From assembly GCA_903951425.1 (NCBI GenBank), contig CAJBBX010000038.1, forward strand, positions 25,699 to 89,698: a DNA stretch of 64,000 nucleotides, written 5' to 3'. A program made the position numbers and the translations under genes. Numbering within the stretch: position 1 is the first letter of the stretch; every line of letters starts with the position of its first letter. This stretch comes from an uncultured Chthonomonas sp. (GTDB lineage: Bacteria > Armatimonadota > Chthonomonadetes > Chthonomonadales > CAJBBX01). This document shows, one piece after another, positions 30,831 through 39,295 of this stretch. The notes under the pieces were generated by a model. The model was given only the letters and a program-made list of their open reading frames with translations, ran no database searches and was not told the origin of the DNA.

Positions 30831-32194
30831 GCCGCCGCACGGCTGAGAGAGACCCGTCGCCGCGCATGCCCGCAACACGCATAGTCGATCCCGCCAGGGC
30901 CCGCCGCACCTATCGCCTTGTGGCGGCGCTGGCCGCGCTGGGTTTCGTGCTGGCCGCCTGCGGCCACGCGTTCACCACGCCGGTGCTGACCGACGGGAGC
31001 TTCATCAACGCCCCCGACGAAGCGGCGCACATGGGCTACGTCCGGGTACTCGCCGAACAGCGTCGCCTACCCCGGCGGACCGATACAGCTGACCATACCT
31101 ATGAATGGCACCAGCCCCCGCTCTACTACATGACGGCCGCCCTGGCATGGCCGGGCGGGCCCCGCACGGCGCGGCTCCTGGGCGTCCTCACCGGCACGGC
31201 GACGCTGGCGCTCCTCTACCTCGGCGGCTGCCTCCTATGGCGACGCTCCGAGGCCCCCGCCTGCCTGATGGTCGTACTGGCCGCGGGTCTGCCCATGCGA
31301 CAGGCAATCTGTGCGTCAGTCGGCAACGACGCCGCTACGGAGCTCTGGTTCACCGCCGCCGCAGTGGCCCTGCTCGTGGCCGCGCGGACCGGACTGACCC
31401 CGCGCTGGGGCGTAGCCTGCGGCGCGGCCGTGGTGATGGCCACACTGACCAAGGCATCCGGCCTCGTATTGGTGGCCCCGCTGCTTGCCACGGCCGCTGT
31501 GGCGGCGGGACCCACCCGACGGCAACGCGTGATCTGGCTGGCGTGTGCCGTGGCGACCGTGGCAGCGGGCTCAGGCTGGTGGTTCGCGCGCAACGCAAAG
31601 CTGTACGGCGACGCCACGCTGACACGCGTCTTCGCCCGCGAGTTCGCCGGAACCGCCCGGGCCGCCGACTGGATCGGCAAGCGCCCGCTACGCGTCGATC
31701 CCGCCTCCGGCTCGCTGGTTCCGGGCCCGCCCATGACGCGCGCAGGCTACACGGCGCTGGTGGCCGACTGGACCTCGCGCACCTTCGTGGCGGCCTTCAC
31801 CTCCGTGCGCGGCGCGGCCATCGGGATGCCGCTCTTCCTGCCGCAGCAGCTCTACGTGCTGGCCTGGCTACCGTTGGCCTCGGCTATGCTCGGGTGGCTG
31901 CTGCGCCCGAACGCAAAGACCGACGACGGGCCGTCTCTCGCCGACGCCGTCGTGCTGGGCGTGCTGCTGGCGGCCACTGCGGCGGCCTTTGCGGCCTTCA
32001 CGTGGACCTACTTCCAGGCCCAGGGACGCTACCTTTACCCGGCCATGCTGCCGCTCACCGCACTCGTGGCAGGCGGCCTCTACAGATGGGCTGGTGAGGA
32101 GCGCGCCGCCACAGCGGCGATAGGCTGCACCGCACTCGGCGCCATCCTAACGGCGGCGCTCCTCTTCGCCGGCGTCATACCAGCCTATGGATAG
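30827..32194 (+). CDS. GT-C type membrane glycosyltransferase-like protein (second)
   Basis: This 455-residue membrane protein has about 9-10 hydrophobic segments. The first periplasmic loop has NAPDEAAHMGYVRVLAEQ and the downstream EWHQPPLYYMTAAL, matching DUF2142/ArnT-like GT-C proteins (PDExxH plus a HxPxYY loop). It starts at an ATG overlapping the preceding stop (ATGA). Together with the previous gene it suggests transfer of sugars from a polyprenyl carrier onto an envelope acceptor (inference). It shows no close sequence similarity to its neighbour, so it is not a tandem duplicate. Confidence 0.75.
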   Translation: MSRRTAERDPSPRMPATRIVDPARARRTYRLVAALAALGFVLAACGHAFTTPVLTDGSFINAPDEAAHMGYVRVLAEQRRLPRRTDTADHTYEWHQPPLYYMTAALAWPGGPRTARLLGVLTGTATLALLYLGGCLLWRRSEAPACLMVVLAAGLPMRQAICASVGNDAATELWFTAAAVALLVAARTGLTPRWGVACGAAVVMATLTKASGLVLVAPLLATAAVAAGPTRRQRVIWLACAVATVAAGSGWWFARNAKLYGDATLTRVFAREFAGTARAADWIGKRPLRVDPASGSLVPGPPMTRAGYTALVADWTSRTFVAAFTSVRGAAIGMPLFLPQQLYVLAWLPLASAMLGWLLRPNAKTDDGPSLADAVVLGVLLAATAAAFAAFTWTYFQAQGRYLYPAMLPLTALVAGGLYRWAGEERAATAAIGCTALGAILTAALLFAGVIPAYG

Positions 32195-32651
32195 CGAAAC
32201 TGTGATGGAGCGGCATGCCGTCCGCGGGGCTGCGCAGATGGTGGGGCTGGGCCGCACGCTCGGGAGTGCGCTGGCGCCGGGCGACGTCGTCCTTCTGGAG
32301 GGCCCGTTGGGCGCCGGCAAGACGACGCTGGTGCAGGGCATCGCGCAGGGCCTCGGGTGCGCGGAGCCCGTGACGAGCCCCACGTTCGACCTGATCCACG
32401 AGTACCGATCGGGCCGCACGCCGTTGATCCATATCGACCCCTACCGCCTACAGGGCCCCGGCGACCTGGACAACATCGGGTTCTGCGACTACCTGGACCT
32501 GCCCTGTGTGCTGGCGATTGAGTGGCCCCAGCGGCTGGGCTACCTGACGCCGCCCGACCCCTTGCGTATATTCATAGAGGTACGCGGCCGAACGCGGCAC
32601 GTCGAGATCCACCGGCCGGCCGGCATGGCGCACCGGAGGGAGGCGCCATGA
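32187..32651 (+). CDS. tsaE: tRNA threonylcarbamoyladenosine synthesis ATPase TsaE
   Basis: This 154-residue P-loop ATPase works with TsaB and TsaD to make t6A37 in ANN-decoding tRNAs. The Walker A motif is EGPLGAGKTTLVQGI, followed by TSPTFDLIHEY and HIDPYRL, all diagnostic of TsaE. The start overlaps the upstream gene by eight bases and the stop overlaps tsaB (ATGA). Confidence 0.95.
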   Translation: MDSETVMERHAVRGAAQMVGLGRTLGSALAPGDVVLLEGPLGAGKTTLVQGIAQGLGCAEPVTSPTFDLIHEYRSGRTPLIHIDPYRLQGPGDLDNIGFCDYLDLPCVLAIEWPQRLGYLTPPDPLRIFIEVRGRTRHVEIHRPAGMAHRREAP

Positions 32652-33373
32652 ACCTGCTGGCGATCGAGACATCGGGGCACGAGTGCGGAGCGGCCCTGAT
32701 GGCCGATGGGCAGATGGTTGCCGAACGACGCGTGGCCGATCCCATGCAGCTACTCCGGAACCTGACATCCGAAGTGATCGAGATGCTCGCCCAGCAGTCC
32801 CTGACGCTGGGCGATGTAGATATCTTCGCGGTCGACCTTGGTCCGGGCACCTTCACTGGACTGCGCATCGGCGTGATGGCGGCCAAGACGTGGGCGCACA
32901 CGCTTCGCAGGCCGCTGGTAGGGGTCTGCTCCCTCGATGTACTCGCCCATGCAAACGGCCCCGGCAACGACCGACTGCTCACGGTGGTTCGGTCGCGGTT
33001 TGGGACCGCGTATGCGCGCGTCTACACCGGCGGTCAGGTCGTGGCGCCCGCCGACGGAGGCATCGCCTGCGCCGACATGGCCGGTATCGCGCGCATGGTA
33101 GCCGAGGCAGGCGTAGGCACGATCCACGCCGTGGGCGACGCCCTTGCCCGGCACGCCGCCGAACTGGCGACGGAACTGGGTTCCGTGGGCGTCGCCGCCA
33201 CGATGGGATGGGGTGTGGCTCCATCGCCAACCCAACTCGCCGCACTGGCCGCCGTGCGAGCGGCCCGGGGCGAGTTCACCGACGCGATGGCGGCGGTTCC
33301 GCTCTACGTGGCGCCGCCCCCTGCCAGGCCAAACCTCAGAATAGGCTCGTCTGCGGCTGATATTGGCGGATGA
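32648..33373 (+). CDS. tsaB: tRNA threonylcarbamoyladenosine synthesis protein TsaB
   Basis: This 241-residue ASKHA-fold protein is the partner of TsaD in t6A synthesis. It opens MNLLAIETSGHECGAALM and carries VDLGPGTFTGLRIGVMAAK, the conserved TsaB loop (GPGSFTGLR). tsaD itself is not in the window. Its 3' end overlaps the convergent lexA gene by 38 bases. Confidence 0.94.
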   Translation: MNLLAIETSGHECGAALMADGQMVAERRVADPMQLLRNLTSEVIEMLAQQSLTLGDVDIFAVDLGPGTFTGLRIGVMAAKTWAHTLRRPLVGVCSLDVLAHANGPGNDRLLTVVRSRFGTAYARVYTGGQVVAPADGGIACADMAGIARMVAEAGVGTIHAVGDALARHAAELATELGSVGVAATMGWGVAPSPTQLAALAAVRAARGEFTDAMAAVPLYVAPPPARPNLRIGSSAADIGG

Positions 33374-33977
33374 GGCCGATCACTTTGCCGATGACCCGGC
33401 TGTCCTCGCGGTTGATCTCCATGGGCTCGTAGTGGGGGTTGGCCGGTACCAGCCGCACGCGCCCATCGACAAACTGGATGCGCTTCACGGTGGCCTCATC
33501 GCCCAGGAGCACCGCTACCAGGTCGTTGTTCTCCGCAGATGACTGGGGCCGGATGATGACCAGGTCGCGCGGCATGATGTGATCGCCGATCATGCTGTCT
33601 CCGCGGACCCGCAGGACAAAGGCGCCCTCGATGTTCCGCACGATCTCAACGGGTACCGGTACGTAAGTCTCAACGTTCTCGGTGGCGGTGATGGGCACGC
33701 CGGCGGCGATTGTGCCGACCAGCGGCAGGAACTCCACGCTGCGGTGCCCCCCAGGACCCGTGGTCCGGCCCACGATAGCGATGGACCTGGAGGTGCTCTT
33801 CCGGCGAATATAGCCCTTGCGCTCCAACGCGTCGAGGTGAACGGTAACCCCACGCAGGCTGGTGATTTCGAAGTGAGCGCCGATCTCGCGAATGGATGGC
33901 GGATAGCCTCGATCGTCAATGTAATCCGAAATGAACTGCAGGATTTGCTCCTGCCTCTCTGTCAGGCCTCGGGTCAT
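33336..33977 (-). CDS. lexA: LexA repressor
   Basis: This 213-residue SOS repressor and autopeptidase has a winged helix (TERQEQILQFISDYI... SIREIGAHF) with recognition region TSLRGVTVHLDAL. The peptidase domain has the Ala92-Gly93 cleavage site (GTIAAGVP), the nucleophile Ser128 (RGDSMIG) and the base Lys165 (EATVKRI). RecA-stimulated self-cleavage would induce the SOS regulon. The ATG has GGAGGTG upstream. An 18-bp palindrome inside its promoter is a strong candidate for its own operator. Confidence 0.96.
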   Translation of the reverse strand: MTRGLTERQEQILQFISDYIDDRGYPPSIREIGAHFEITSLRGVTVHLDALERKGYIRRKSTSRSIAIVGRTTGPGGHRSVEFLPLVGTIAAGVPITATENVETYVPVPVEIVRNIEGAFVLRVRGDSMIGDHIMPRDLVIIRPQSSAENNDLVAVLLGDEATVKRIQFVDGRVRLVPANPHYEPMEINREDSRVIGKVIGLIRQYQPQTSLF

Positions 33978-33999
33978 AGACGCCCACCTCCAGTGGCGG

Positions 34000-34017
34000 T
34001 GTAAGTGTACACTTACA
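34000..34017. promoter_or_regulatory. Candidate LexA operator (perfect 18-bp palindrome)
   Basis: TGTAAGTGTACACTTACA is a perfect palindrome, centred 31 bp before the lexA ATG. It covers the -10 box of the lexA promoter, as expected for autoregulation. It is unlike the E. coli (CTGT-N8-ACAG) and Bacillus (GAAC-N4-GTTC) boxes. Confidence 0.75.
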
Positions 34018-34032
34018 GGCGTCTACTGTCAA
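34004..34032 (-). promoter_or_regulatory. Sigma-70 promoter of lexA
   Basis: On the minus strand TTGACA (34032-34027), a 17-bp spacer and TACACT (34009-34004) form a near-consensus promoter. The -10 hexamer is inside the 18-bp palindrome. Confidence 0.75.
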
Positions 34033-34112
34033 GGGCGAGACATGAGCGATTCGGGGCAAATGGGCCGACATTCATATACCCTGTTGCGTGCCTGTCCGGG
34101 TCGCTGCCGGGT

Positions 34113-34142
34113 TTGACAGGTCTTCCGGCGGTGCGGTACCAT
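34113..34142 (+). promoter_or_regulatory. Sigma-70 promoter before the 34.2-kb TIM-barrel gene
   Basis: TTGACA (34113-34118), an 18-bp spacer and TACCAT (34137-34142), about 80 bp before the TTG start at 34225. Confidence 0.5.
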
Positions 34143-34224
34143 ACGGTGATAGGGCTCTCGCTGAGTTCTGCGTTTCTGTGCGCCCGGCGCGCGGCACGCA
34201 ATCCCACCTACCTGGAGGGGTGCA

Positions 34225-35079
34225 TTGGGCATCAAACTGGCGGCGATCACCGACGAGATCTCGCAGGAGTTCGAGCACGCCCTCGACGTGCTGCTGGAGT
34301 ACGATGTTCGCGGCGCCGAGCTGCGGGGCCTCTGGGGCGTCAACATCGGCGACCTTGACCGTGCTCAAGCCGCCCGTGCCAAGGCTGCGCTGTCCGAGCG
34401 AGGCATGAGCGTGGCCTGCCTGGCGACGCCCATCTACAAGTGTGACATCGAGACGGACGACACCACCGTACACGGCCGCATGCATCTGGCCTCGTCGACG
34501 CCGTTGGCCGGCCAGATGGAGTTGCTCCGGCGATGCTGCGGGCTGGCCCACGAGTTCGGGACGCCCCTCATTCGTGTCTTCGCGTTCTGGCGCAAGGCCG
34601 CCCTCACGGCCGAGTTGGAGCAGCGCATCGTGGACGCGTTCGCCGAGCCCGCCGCCATTGCCAAGCAGGAGGGCGTCACGCTTCTGCTGGAAAACGAATT
34701 CGCCTGCATGATCGGCACGGGCGTCGAAGTGGCGCGCGTGGTGCGGGCTGTCGATTCGCCGCACGTCCGCGTCTGCTGGGATCCCGGCAACGCCGCGACT
34801 GCCGGTGAGAGGGCGTTTCCCGCCGGCTACGAGGCAACTCGCGGCCTGATCGACCACATCCACGTGAAGGACCTGACGCTGGCAGCAGACGGAGTCTCAC
34901 CTGAGTGGTGCGTCGTCGGTCAGGGCATCATCGGCTACGATGCGCACATCGCCGCCCTGCGGAATGACGGATACAACGGTTACCTGTCGCTGGAGACTCA
35001 CTACGTACCGAAGGGCGGAACACCGGAGGACGGCTCGAGGCCGTGCCTGCAAGCCCTGCGAACGCTCCTGGGGGTATAG
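34225..35079 (+). CDS. Sugar isomerase/epimerase-like TIM barrel
   Basis: This 284-residue protein of the AP_endonuc_2 family opens IKLAAITDEISQEFEHAL. TLLLENEF, VRVCWDPGNA, IDHIHVKDL and GYLSLETHY supply the Glu/Asp/His/Glu metal ligands of the family. The start is a TTG behind GGAGGGG. The likely role is isomerisation or epimerisation of a sugar or polyol; the substrate is unknown. It is distinct in sequence from the other TIM-barrel gene at 13.3 kb. The parvulin gene follows after seven bases. Confidence 0.82.
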   Translation: MGIKLAAITDEISQEFEHALDVLLEYDVRGAELRGLWGVNIGDLDRAQAARAKAALSERGMSVACLATPIYKCDIETDDTTVHGRMHLASSTPLAGQMELLRRCCGLAHEFGTPLIRVFAFWRKAALTAELEQRIVDAFAEPAAIAKQEGVTLLLENEFACMIGTGVEVARVVRAVDSPHVRVCWDPGNAATAGERAFPAGYEATRGLIDHIHVKDLTLAADGVSPEWCVVGQGIIGYDAHIAALRNDGYNGYLSLETHYVPKGGTPEDGSRPCLQALRTLLGV

Positions 35080-35086
35080 CTCACAC

Positions 35087-36886
35087 ATGGCCAACAAGCC
35101 ACCCGCTCGACGGGCCTCAAGCAAGCCACATATCGGATCGATCACCTACTGGCGCAAGTTCGCCAAGCATCGCGTTATCTACCTGTTCTTGGCGATCGTC
35201 TTCGGCCTCGGCGTCATCATGTACTTCGGCACATCGCAGGTCGGGCCCATGTCGGGCGGCGACGGCGATGCCACCGCGTCCGACGTCATCGCGACGGTTA
35301 ACGGCGAGGAGGTCCTGCGCGGCGACTTCAGCAAGCAGGACGAGATGATCCGGCGATCCGGCATGGGCAGCGACGAGATGATCGCCGGCCAGCAGGGCCA
35401 GCTGATCTCGAGCATGCTGGACGACGCGATGCTGCGCCGCCTCGCGAAGAAGGAAGGCGTCACCGTCACGGACGCCATGATCGATCGCGTGCTCGACCGG
35501 GTGCGAAGCCAGTATGGCGGCTCAAGCAAGAAGCCCATCGCCGACGACGACCTGCTCAAACTCATGGGCGAAAAGAGCATGGGTGACGTGCGCGACAAGC
35601 TCAGCACCAGCCTTATGCCTCAGGCCCTGGGCGCCAAGATCGCCAACGCCGATAAGCTGACCGTCGATGACCTCATCAAGACCTACGACGAGATCAACGT
35701 CCGGCATATCCTCGTGGCCTCCAACACCAGCCCGCGCGCTGACGGCAAGGGCCTGCCCGACGAACAGGCCAAGCGCAAGGCAGACGAGATTCTGGCCAAG
35801 GTGAACGCCGGCGGCGACTTCGCGGCCCTGGCGAACCAGTACACCGATGACCCGAGCAATAAGGCCCCCAAGTGGGACGAGAAGCTGAAGAAGTCCGTGC
35901 CCGCACCGCCTAAGGGCGGCAGCATGGACTGGTACAAGCGCGGTAGCGGCTTCGACAAGGCCTTTGAGGAGGCCGCGTTCGCCCTCCAGCCCGGACAGGT
36001 GAGCCCCGTAGTCAAGACGCCCTTCGGCTACCACATCATCAAGGTGGACGCGACCCGCAGGAACCTGCCCAAGGACTTCGAGAAGGAGAAGGGCAAGCTA
36101 CTCGACGACCTGCGCGACACCAAGACCGGGGAAGCCCTGCGCGAGCTACGCGACAAAGAGCAGAAGACCGCCAAGATCGTCTGGAAGGACCCGTGGTTCG
36201 AGTGGCGGTACCAGTACGCCAAGAGCAGCCCCATGGGCATGATGGGCCAGATGAACTTCGGCCAAGATCAGGAAGCCTCCTCCAAGGCCCTGGTGGCCAT
36301 GCTGCGGAAGTACACTGCAGGGCACAAGGACGACTCAGCCGCAGCGCTGATCCTGGGTCGGACGCTCTACCAGCAGTACATCATGTCGGGCCTCAACATG
36401 GGCGGCGCCCAGGCGAAGCCACCGGCCAACCGCGAGGAGTTGCGCAAGCAGGTGACTGACGCCTACGAACTGGCCCTGCAGCATACAGAGGACCAGCCCA
36501 CGCGCCTGAGCCTGGCCCGCCTGTACGAGGAGGCCGGGAACAAGGAGAAGGCCCTCACCCACTTCAAGATGGTCGACAGGCTCATGCAGTGGGACGACTC
36601 CGCCGCCAGCAAGCCTACTCGACAGCAGCTCAAGGACGCCTTCGCAAGGCTGGGCGCCGTGGATCTGGCAGCCGAGCAGGCTACAAAGGTACTCGCGCTG
36701 GAGGCCAAAGAGAAGGCCGACAAGGAGGCTGCCGACAAGGAAGCCGCCGCGAAGGCCGCCGCGGCCAAGGACGCCAAGAAGCCGGCGCTTACGGTCGCGC
36801 CGGGCGCCACGACCGCCCCGGCCCCGGCCAAGGACGCGGCCCCGAAGCCCGCTGACGCCAAGGGCGCCGGCGCGGCGAAGCCCTAG
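35087..36886 (+). CDS. Membrane-anchored parvulin-type peptidyl-prolyl isomerase
   Basis: This 599-residue protein has a basic N-terminus and one membrane segment (about residues 29-47). A SurA/PpiD-like chaperone region follows (VIATVNGEEVLRGDFSKQDEM, residues about 65-190). A parvulin domain (about 205-325) runs from INVRHILVAS through FEEAAFALQPGQVSPVV to FGYHIIKV. The C-terminal half has TPR-like helices (AYELALQHTEDQPTRLSLARLYEEAGN) and ends in a long Ala/Lys/Asp/Pro-rich low-complexity tail. It probably folds exported or outer-membrane proteins. The ATG lacks a strong ribosome binding site. A terminator follows. Confidence 0.88.
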   Translation: MANKPPARRASSKPHIGSITYWRKFAKHRVIYLFLAIVFGLGVIMYFGTSQVGPMSGGDGDATASDVIATVNGEEVLRGDFSKQDEMIRRSGMGSDEMIAGQQGQLISSMLDDAMLRRLAKKEGVTVTDAMIDRVLDRVRSQYGGSSKKPIADDDLLKLMGEKSMGDVRDKLSTSLMPQALGAKIANADKLTVDDLIKTYDEINVRHILVASNTSPRADGKGLPDEQAKRKADEILAKVNAGGDFAALANQYTDDPSNKAPKWDEKLKKSVPAPPKGGSMDWYKRGSGFDKAFEEAAFALQPGQVSPVVKTPFGYHIIKVDATRRNLPKDFEKEKGKLLDDLRDTKTGEALRELRDKEQKTAKIVWKDPWFEWRYQYAKSSPMGMMGQMNFGQDQEASSKALVAMLRKYTAGHKDDSAAALILGRTLYQQYIMSGLNMGGAQAKPPANREELRKQVTDAYELALQHTEDQPTRLSLARLYEEAGNKEKALTHFKMVDRLMQWDDSAASKPTRQQLKDAFARLGAVDLAAEQATKVLALEAKEKADKEAADKEAAAKAAAAKDAKKPALTVAPGATTAPAPAKDAAPKPADAKGAGAAKP

Positions 36887-36899
36887 CACAAGGGACAAC

Positions 36900-36932
36900 G
36901 GCCGGGCGTAGCGGAGATCGCGCCCGGCCTTT
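36900..36932 (+). terminator. Terminator after the parvulin gene
   Basis: GGCCGGGCG and CGCCCGGCC form a 9-bp stem with a 12-base loop, followed by TTT. It lies just before rsmI; the rsmI ribosome binding site GGAG follows immediately. Confidence 0.65.
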
Positions 36933-36940
36933 GGAGCGCC

Positions 36941-37801
36941 ATGGCAGGCACACTCTACGTCGTCGCCACGCCCATCGGAAACCTTGAGGACATCACTCTC
37001 AGGGCCATGCGGATACTGCGGAGCGTGGAGATGGTCTGTGCTGAGGACACGCGGGTAACCCGCAAGCTGCTGAGCCACTTCGACATCCACGTGCCGATGT
37101 CCAGCGCCCATCAGCACAGCGCGGATGCCGGACTGGACAGGATCGTGAGCAGGCTGGTCGCTGGCGCGGATGTGGCCCTTGTCTGCGATGCGGGCACTCC
37201 GGGCGTTTCCGATCCGGGGGTGCCGCTGGTTCGGAAGGCGCTGGAGGCCGGAATTCATGTCTGCCCCGTGCCCGGCGCGTCTGCCTCACTTGCGGCGCTG
37301 TCTGTGGCCGGGTTGCCCACAGGCCGCTTCCTGTTTCTGGGCTTTCCGCCCCGCACCAAGACCGACCGCGTCGCCTTCATGGCGGAGGTCGCTCGCGCCA
37401 CCTGCGCGGTGGTGATCTATGAGACGGCGCCCCGCATCGCCGCCACGCTTTCCGAGCTGCACTCAGCCGCCGGCGACCGCGACGTGTGCGTCGGCCGCGA
37501 GATCACCAAGAAGTTCGAGACGTGGCTTCGGTGCGGCGCGGCCGAGGCTGCAGCGCACTTCGCCGAGGCGCCCCAGCGCGGCGAGTTCACCGTCGTGGTC
37601 GGCCCTCCCGCGGCGGTTCCGGCCGACCGGGCAGAGGAGCAGGCTTCGGCGCAGGAAGAGGTCAGGCGCATGGTTGCCGAAGGGGTCTCGGTGCGCGACG
37701 CCTCACGGAGCGTGGCCCAGCGGAGGCAGCTACCGCGTAGGGCGCTTTACGAGAGCATCGTCAAGGACGACGGAGCCCGGGGCAAGGAGAACGAGGCGTG
37801 A
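36941..37801 (+). CDS. rsmI: 16S rRNA (cytidine1402-2'-O)-methyltransferase
   Basis: This 286-residue SAM enzyme methylates the ribose of C1402 in 16S rRNA. VVATPIGNLEDITLRAMRIL and CAEDTRVTRKLL are the diagnostic N-terminal motifs. DAGTPGVSDPG and the tetrapyrrole-methylase-type VPGASA also fit. The stop overlaps the galE GTG start (GTGA), so it leads an envelope-sugar operon. Confidence 0.95.
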   Translation: MAGTLYVVATPIGNLEDITLRAMRILRSVEMVCAEDTRVTRKLLSHFDIHVPMSSAHQHSADAGLDRIVSRLVAGADVALVCDAGTPGVSDPGVPLVRKALEAGIHVCPVPGASASLAALSVAGLPTGRFLFLGFPPRTKTDRVAFMAEVARATCAVVIYETAPRIAATLSELHSAAGDRDVCVGREITKKFETWLRCGAAEAAAHFAEAPQRGEFTVVVGPPAAVPADRAEEQASAQEEVRRMVAEGVSVRDASRSVAQRRQLPRRALYESIVKDDGARGKENEA

Positions 37802-38769
37802 TTCTGGTAGTAGGTGGGGCCGGCTACATCGGCAGCCACTTCGTCCGGCACGAGCGCGGGCGGGGTTCAGACGTTCTGGTGCTCGACACGCTGGAGAAGG
37901 GGCATCGCGAGGCCGTGCTGGACGCTCCACTGGTGGTGGGCAGCACGGGCGACCGGGCGTTGCTTGACGCCGTCTTCAGCCAGAACCAGATCGATGCCGT
38001 GGTTCACTTCGCCGCCTATTCGTCGGTGGGCGAGTCCGTGACGAACCCGGGCGCCTACTACCGAAACAACGTCGGTAACACCACCACGCTGCTCGAGGCC
38101 ATGCGCGACCACGACGTGCGTCGCATCGTCTTCTCGTCGACTGCGGCGGCCTACGGGAACCCCGTTCGCCTCCCGCTTGACGAGGAGCACCCGCGGCAGC
38201 CCATCAACCCGTATGGCCGCAGCAAAGTGATGTGCGAGACCGTGCTGCACGACTTCCGCGAGGCGCACGGCATCTCGTATGTTGCCCTGAGGTACTTCAA
38301 CGCCGCCGGCGCGCATCCCGATGCGCTGATCGGCGAGAGCCATTCGCCCGAGTGGCACCTGGTGCCCATCGTGCTGCAAGTGGCTCTGGGCCAACGCCCC
38401 GCCATTTCGGTCTTCGGCGCCGATTACGACACGCTCGACGGCACGTGCATCCGTGACTACATCCACATCCTCGACCTGGCCGACGCACACTCCCGAGCGC
38501 TGGACCATCTGGCTACGGGCGGCGACGGCGGCATTATGAACCTGGGTACCGCTCGCGGCAACAGCGTGCTGGAGGTTCTCGAGGTCTGCCGGCGCGTGAC
38601 CGGCCACCCAATCCCGGCCGTGGTGGAGGGCCGCCGCCCCGGCGATCCGCCCGCGCTGGTGGCATCGTCGGACAGGGCGCGGAAGACGTTGGGCTGGGCG
38701 CCGCAGTACGAATCGCTGGAGGATATCGTCCAGACGGCCTGGGCGTGGGAACGGAACCGGAGGTACTGA
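37798..38769 (+). CDS. galE: UDP-glucose 4-epimerase
   Basis: This 323-residue SDR enzyme interconverts UDP-glucose and UDP-galactose. The NAD-binding GGAGYIGSHFV, the catalytic Ser in SSTAAAYG and the YGRSK Tyr/Lys pair are present. FNAAGAHPDALIGE and DGTCIRDYIHILDLADAH are GalE-specific. It starts at a GTG overlapping the rsmI stop. The next gene starts within its TGA (TGATG). Confidence 0.93.
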   Translation: MILVVGGAGYIGSHFVRHERGRGSDVLVLDTLEKGHREAVLDAPLVVGSTGDRALLDAVFSQNQIDAVVHFAAYSSVGESVTNPGAYYRNNVGNTTTLLEAMRDHDVRRIVFSSTAAAYGNPVRLPLDEEHPRQPINPYGRSKVMCETVLHDFREAHGISYVALRYFNAAGAHPDALIGESHSPEWHLVPIVLQVALGQRPAISVFGADYDTLDGTCIRDYIHILDLADAHSRALDHLATGGDGGIMNLGTARGNSVLEVLEVCRRVTGHPIPAVVEGRRPGDPPALVASSDRARKTLGWAPQYESLEDIVQTAWAWERNRRY

Positions 38770-39290
38770 TGACATACGAACCGACCTGCTCCGGCGCGCA
38801 CGCCAAGGTCGTGAGCCGTCTTGAACTGGCAGAGCGCCTGTCCGTCGCGCGGGCCGCCGGCAAGAAGATCGTGATGACGAACGGCTGTTTCGACATCCTC
38901 CACGTGGGCCATGCCCGCTATCTAGCCGAAGCCAAGGCGCAGGGCGACATGCTGGTCGTGGGCCTAAACAGCGACGCCTCCGTGGCGGCGCTCAAGGGTC
39001 CGCAGCGGCCGCTGATCCCCGAGGGCGAACGCGCCGATATGCTGGCGCACCTGGAGGCCGTCGACCTGGTGAGCATCTTCGACGAGGTCACCGCCATCGC
39101 GCTGGCAGAAGTCGTTCGGCCCGACGTCTACGTGAAGGGCGGCGACCGGCAGGGGCAGACGATCCCCGAGGCAGCCACGGTGGAGAAGCACGGCGGCTGT
39201 GTCTATATTGCCAGCCTCATCGCCCAGCGCAGCACCACCAACGTCATCGAGCGCGTGCTCCAAAGCTACGCCGCCTCGAGCCCCGGATAG
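38769..39290 (+). CDS. RfaE2-like heptose 1-phosphate adenylyltransferase
   Basis: This 173-residue nucleotidyltransferase has TNGCFDILHVGHARYL with the HxGH site and VKGGDRQGQTIPEA and RSTTNVIERVL at the end. It matches the second domain of HldE (D-glycero-beta-D-manno-heptose 1-phosphate adenylyltransferase). The kinase domain is absent here and would need to be encoded elsewhere. A role in ADP-heptose synthesis for a surface glycan is likely. Relatives that use glycerol phosphate have a similar core, so the substrate is not certain. The start overlaps galE (TGATG). Confidence 0.85.
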   Translation: MTYEPTCSGAHAKVVSRLELAERLSVARAAGKKIVMTNGCFDILHVGHARYLAEAKAQGDMLVVGLNSDASVAALKGPQRPLIPEGERADMLAHLEAVDLVSIFDEVTAIALAEVVRPDVYVKGGDRQGQTIPEAATVEKHGGCVYIASLIAQRSTTNVIERVLQSYAASSPG

Positions 39291-39295
39291 GATCG

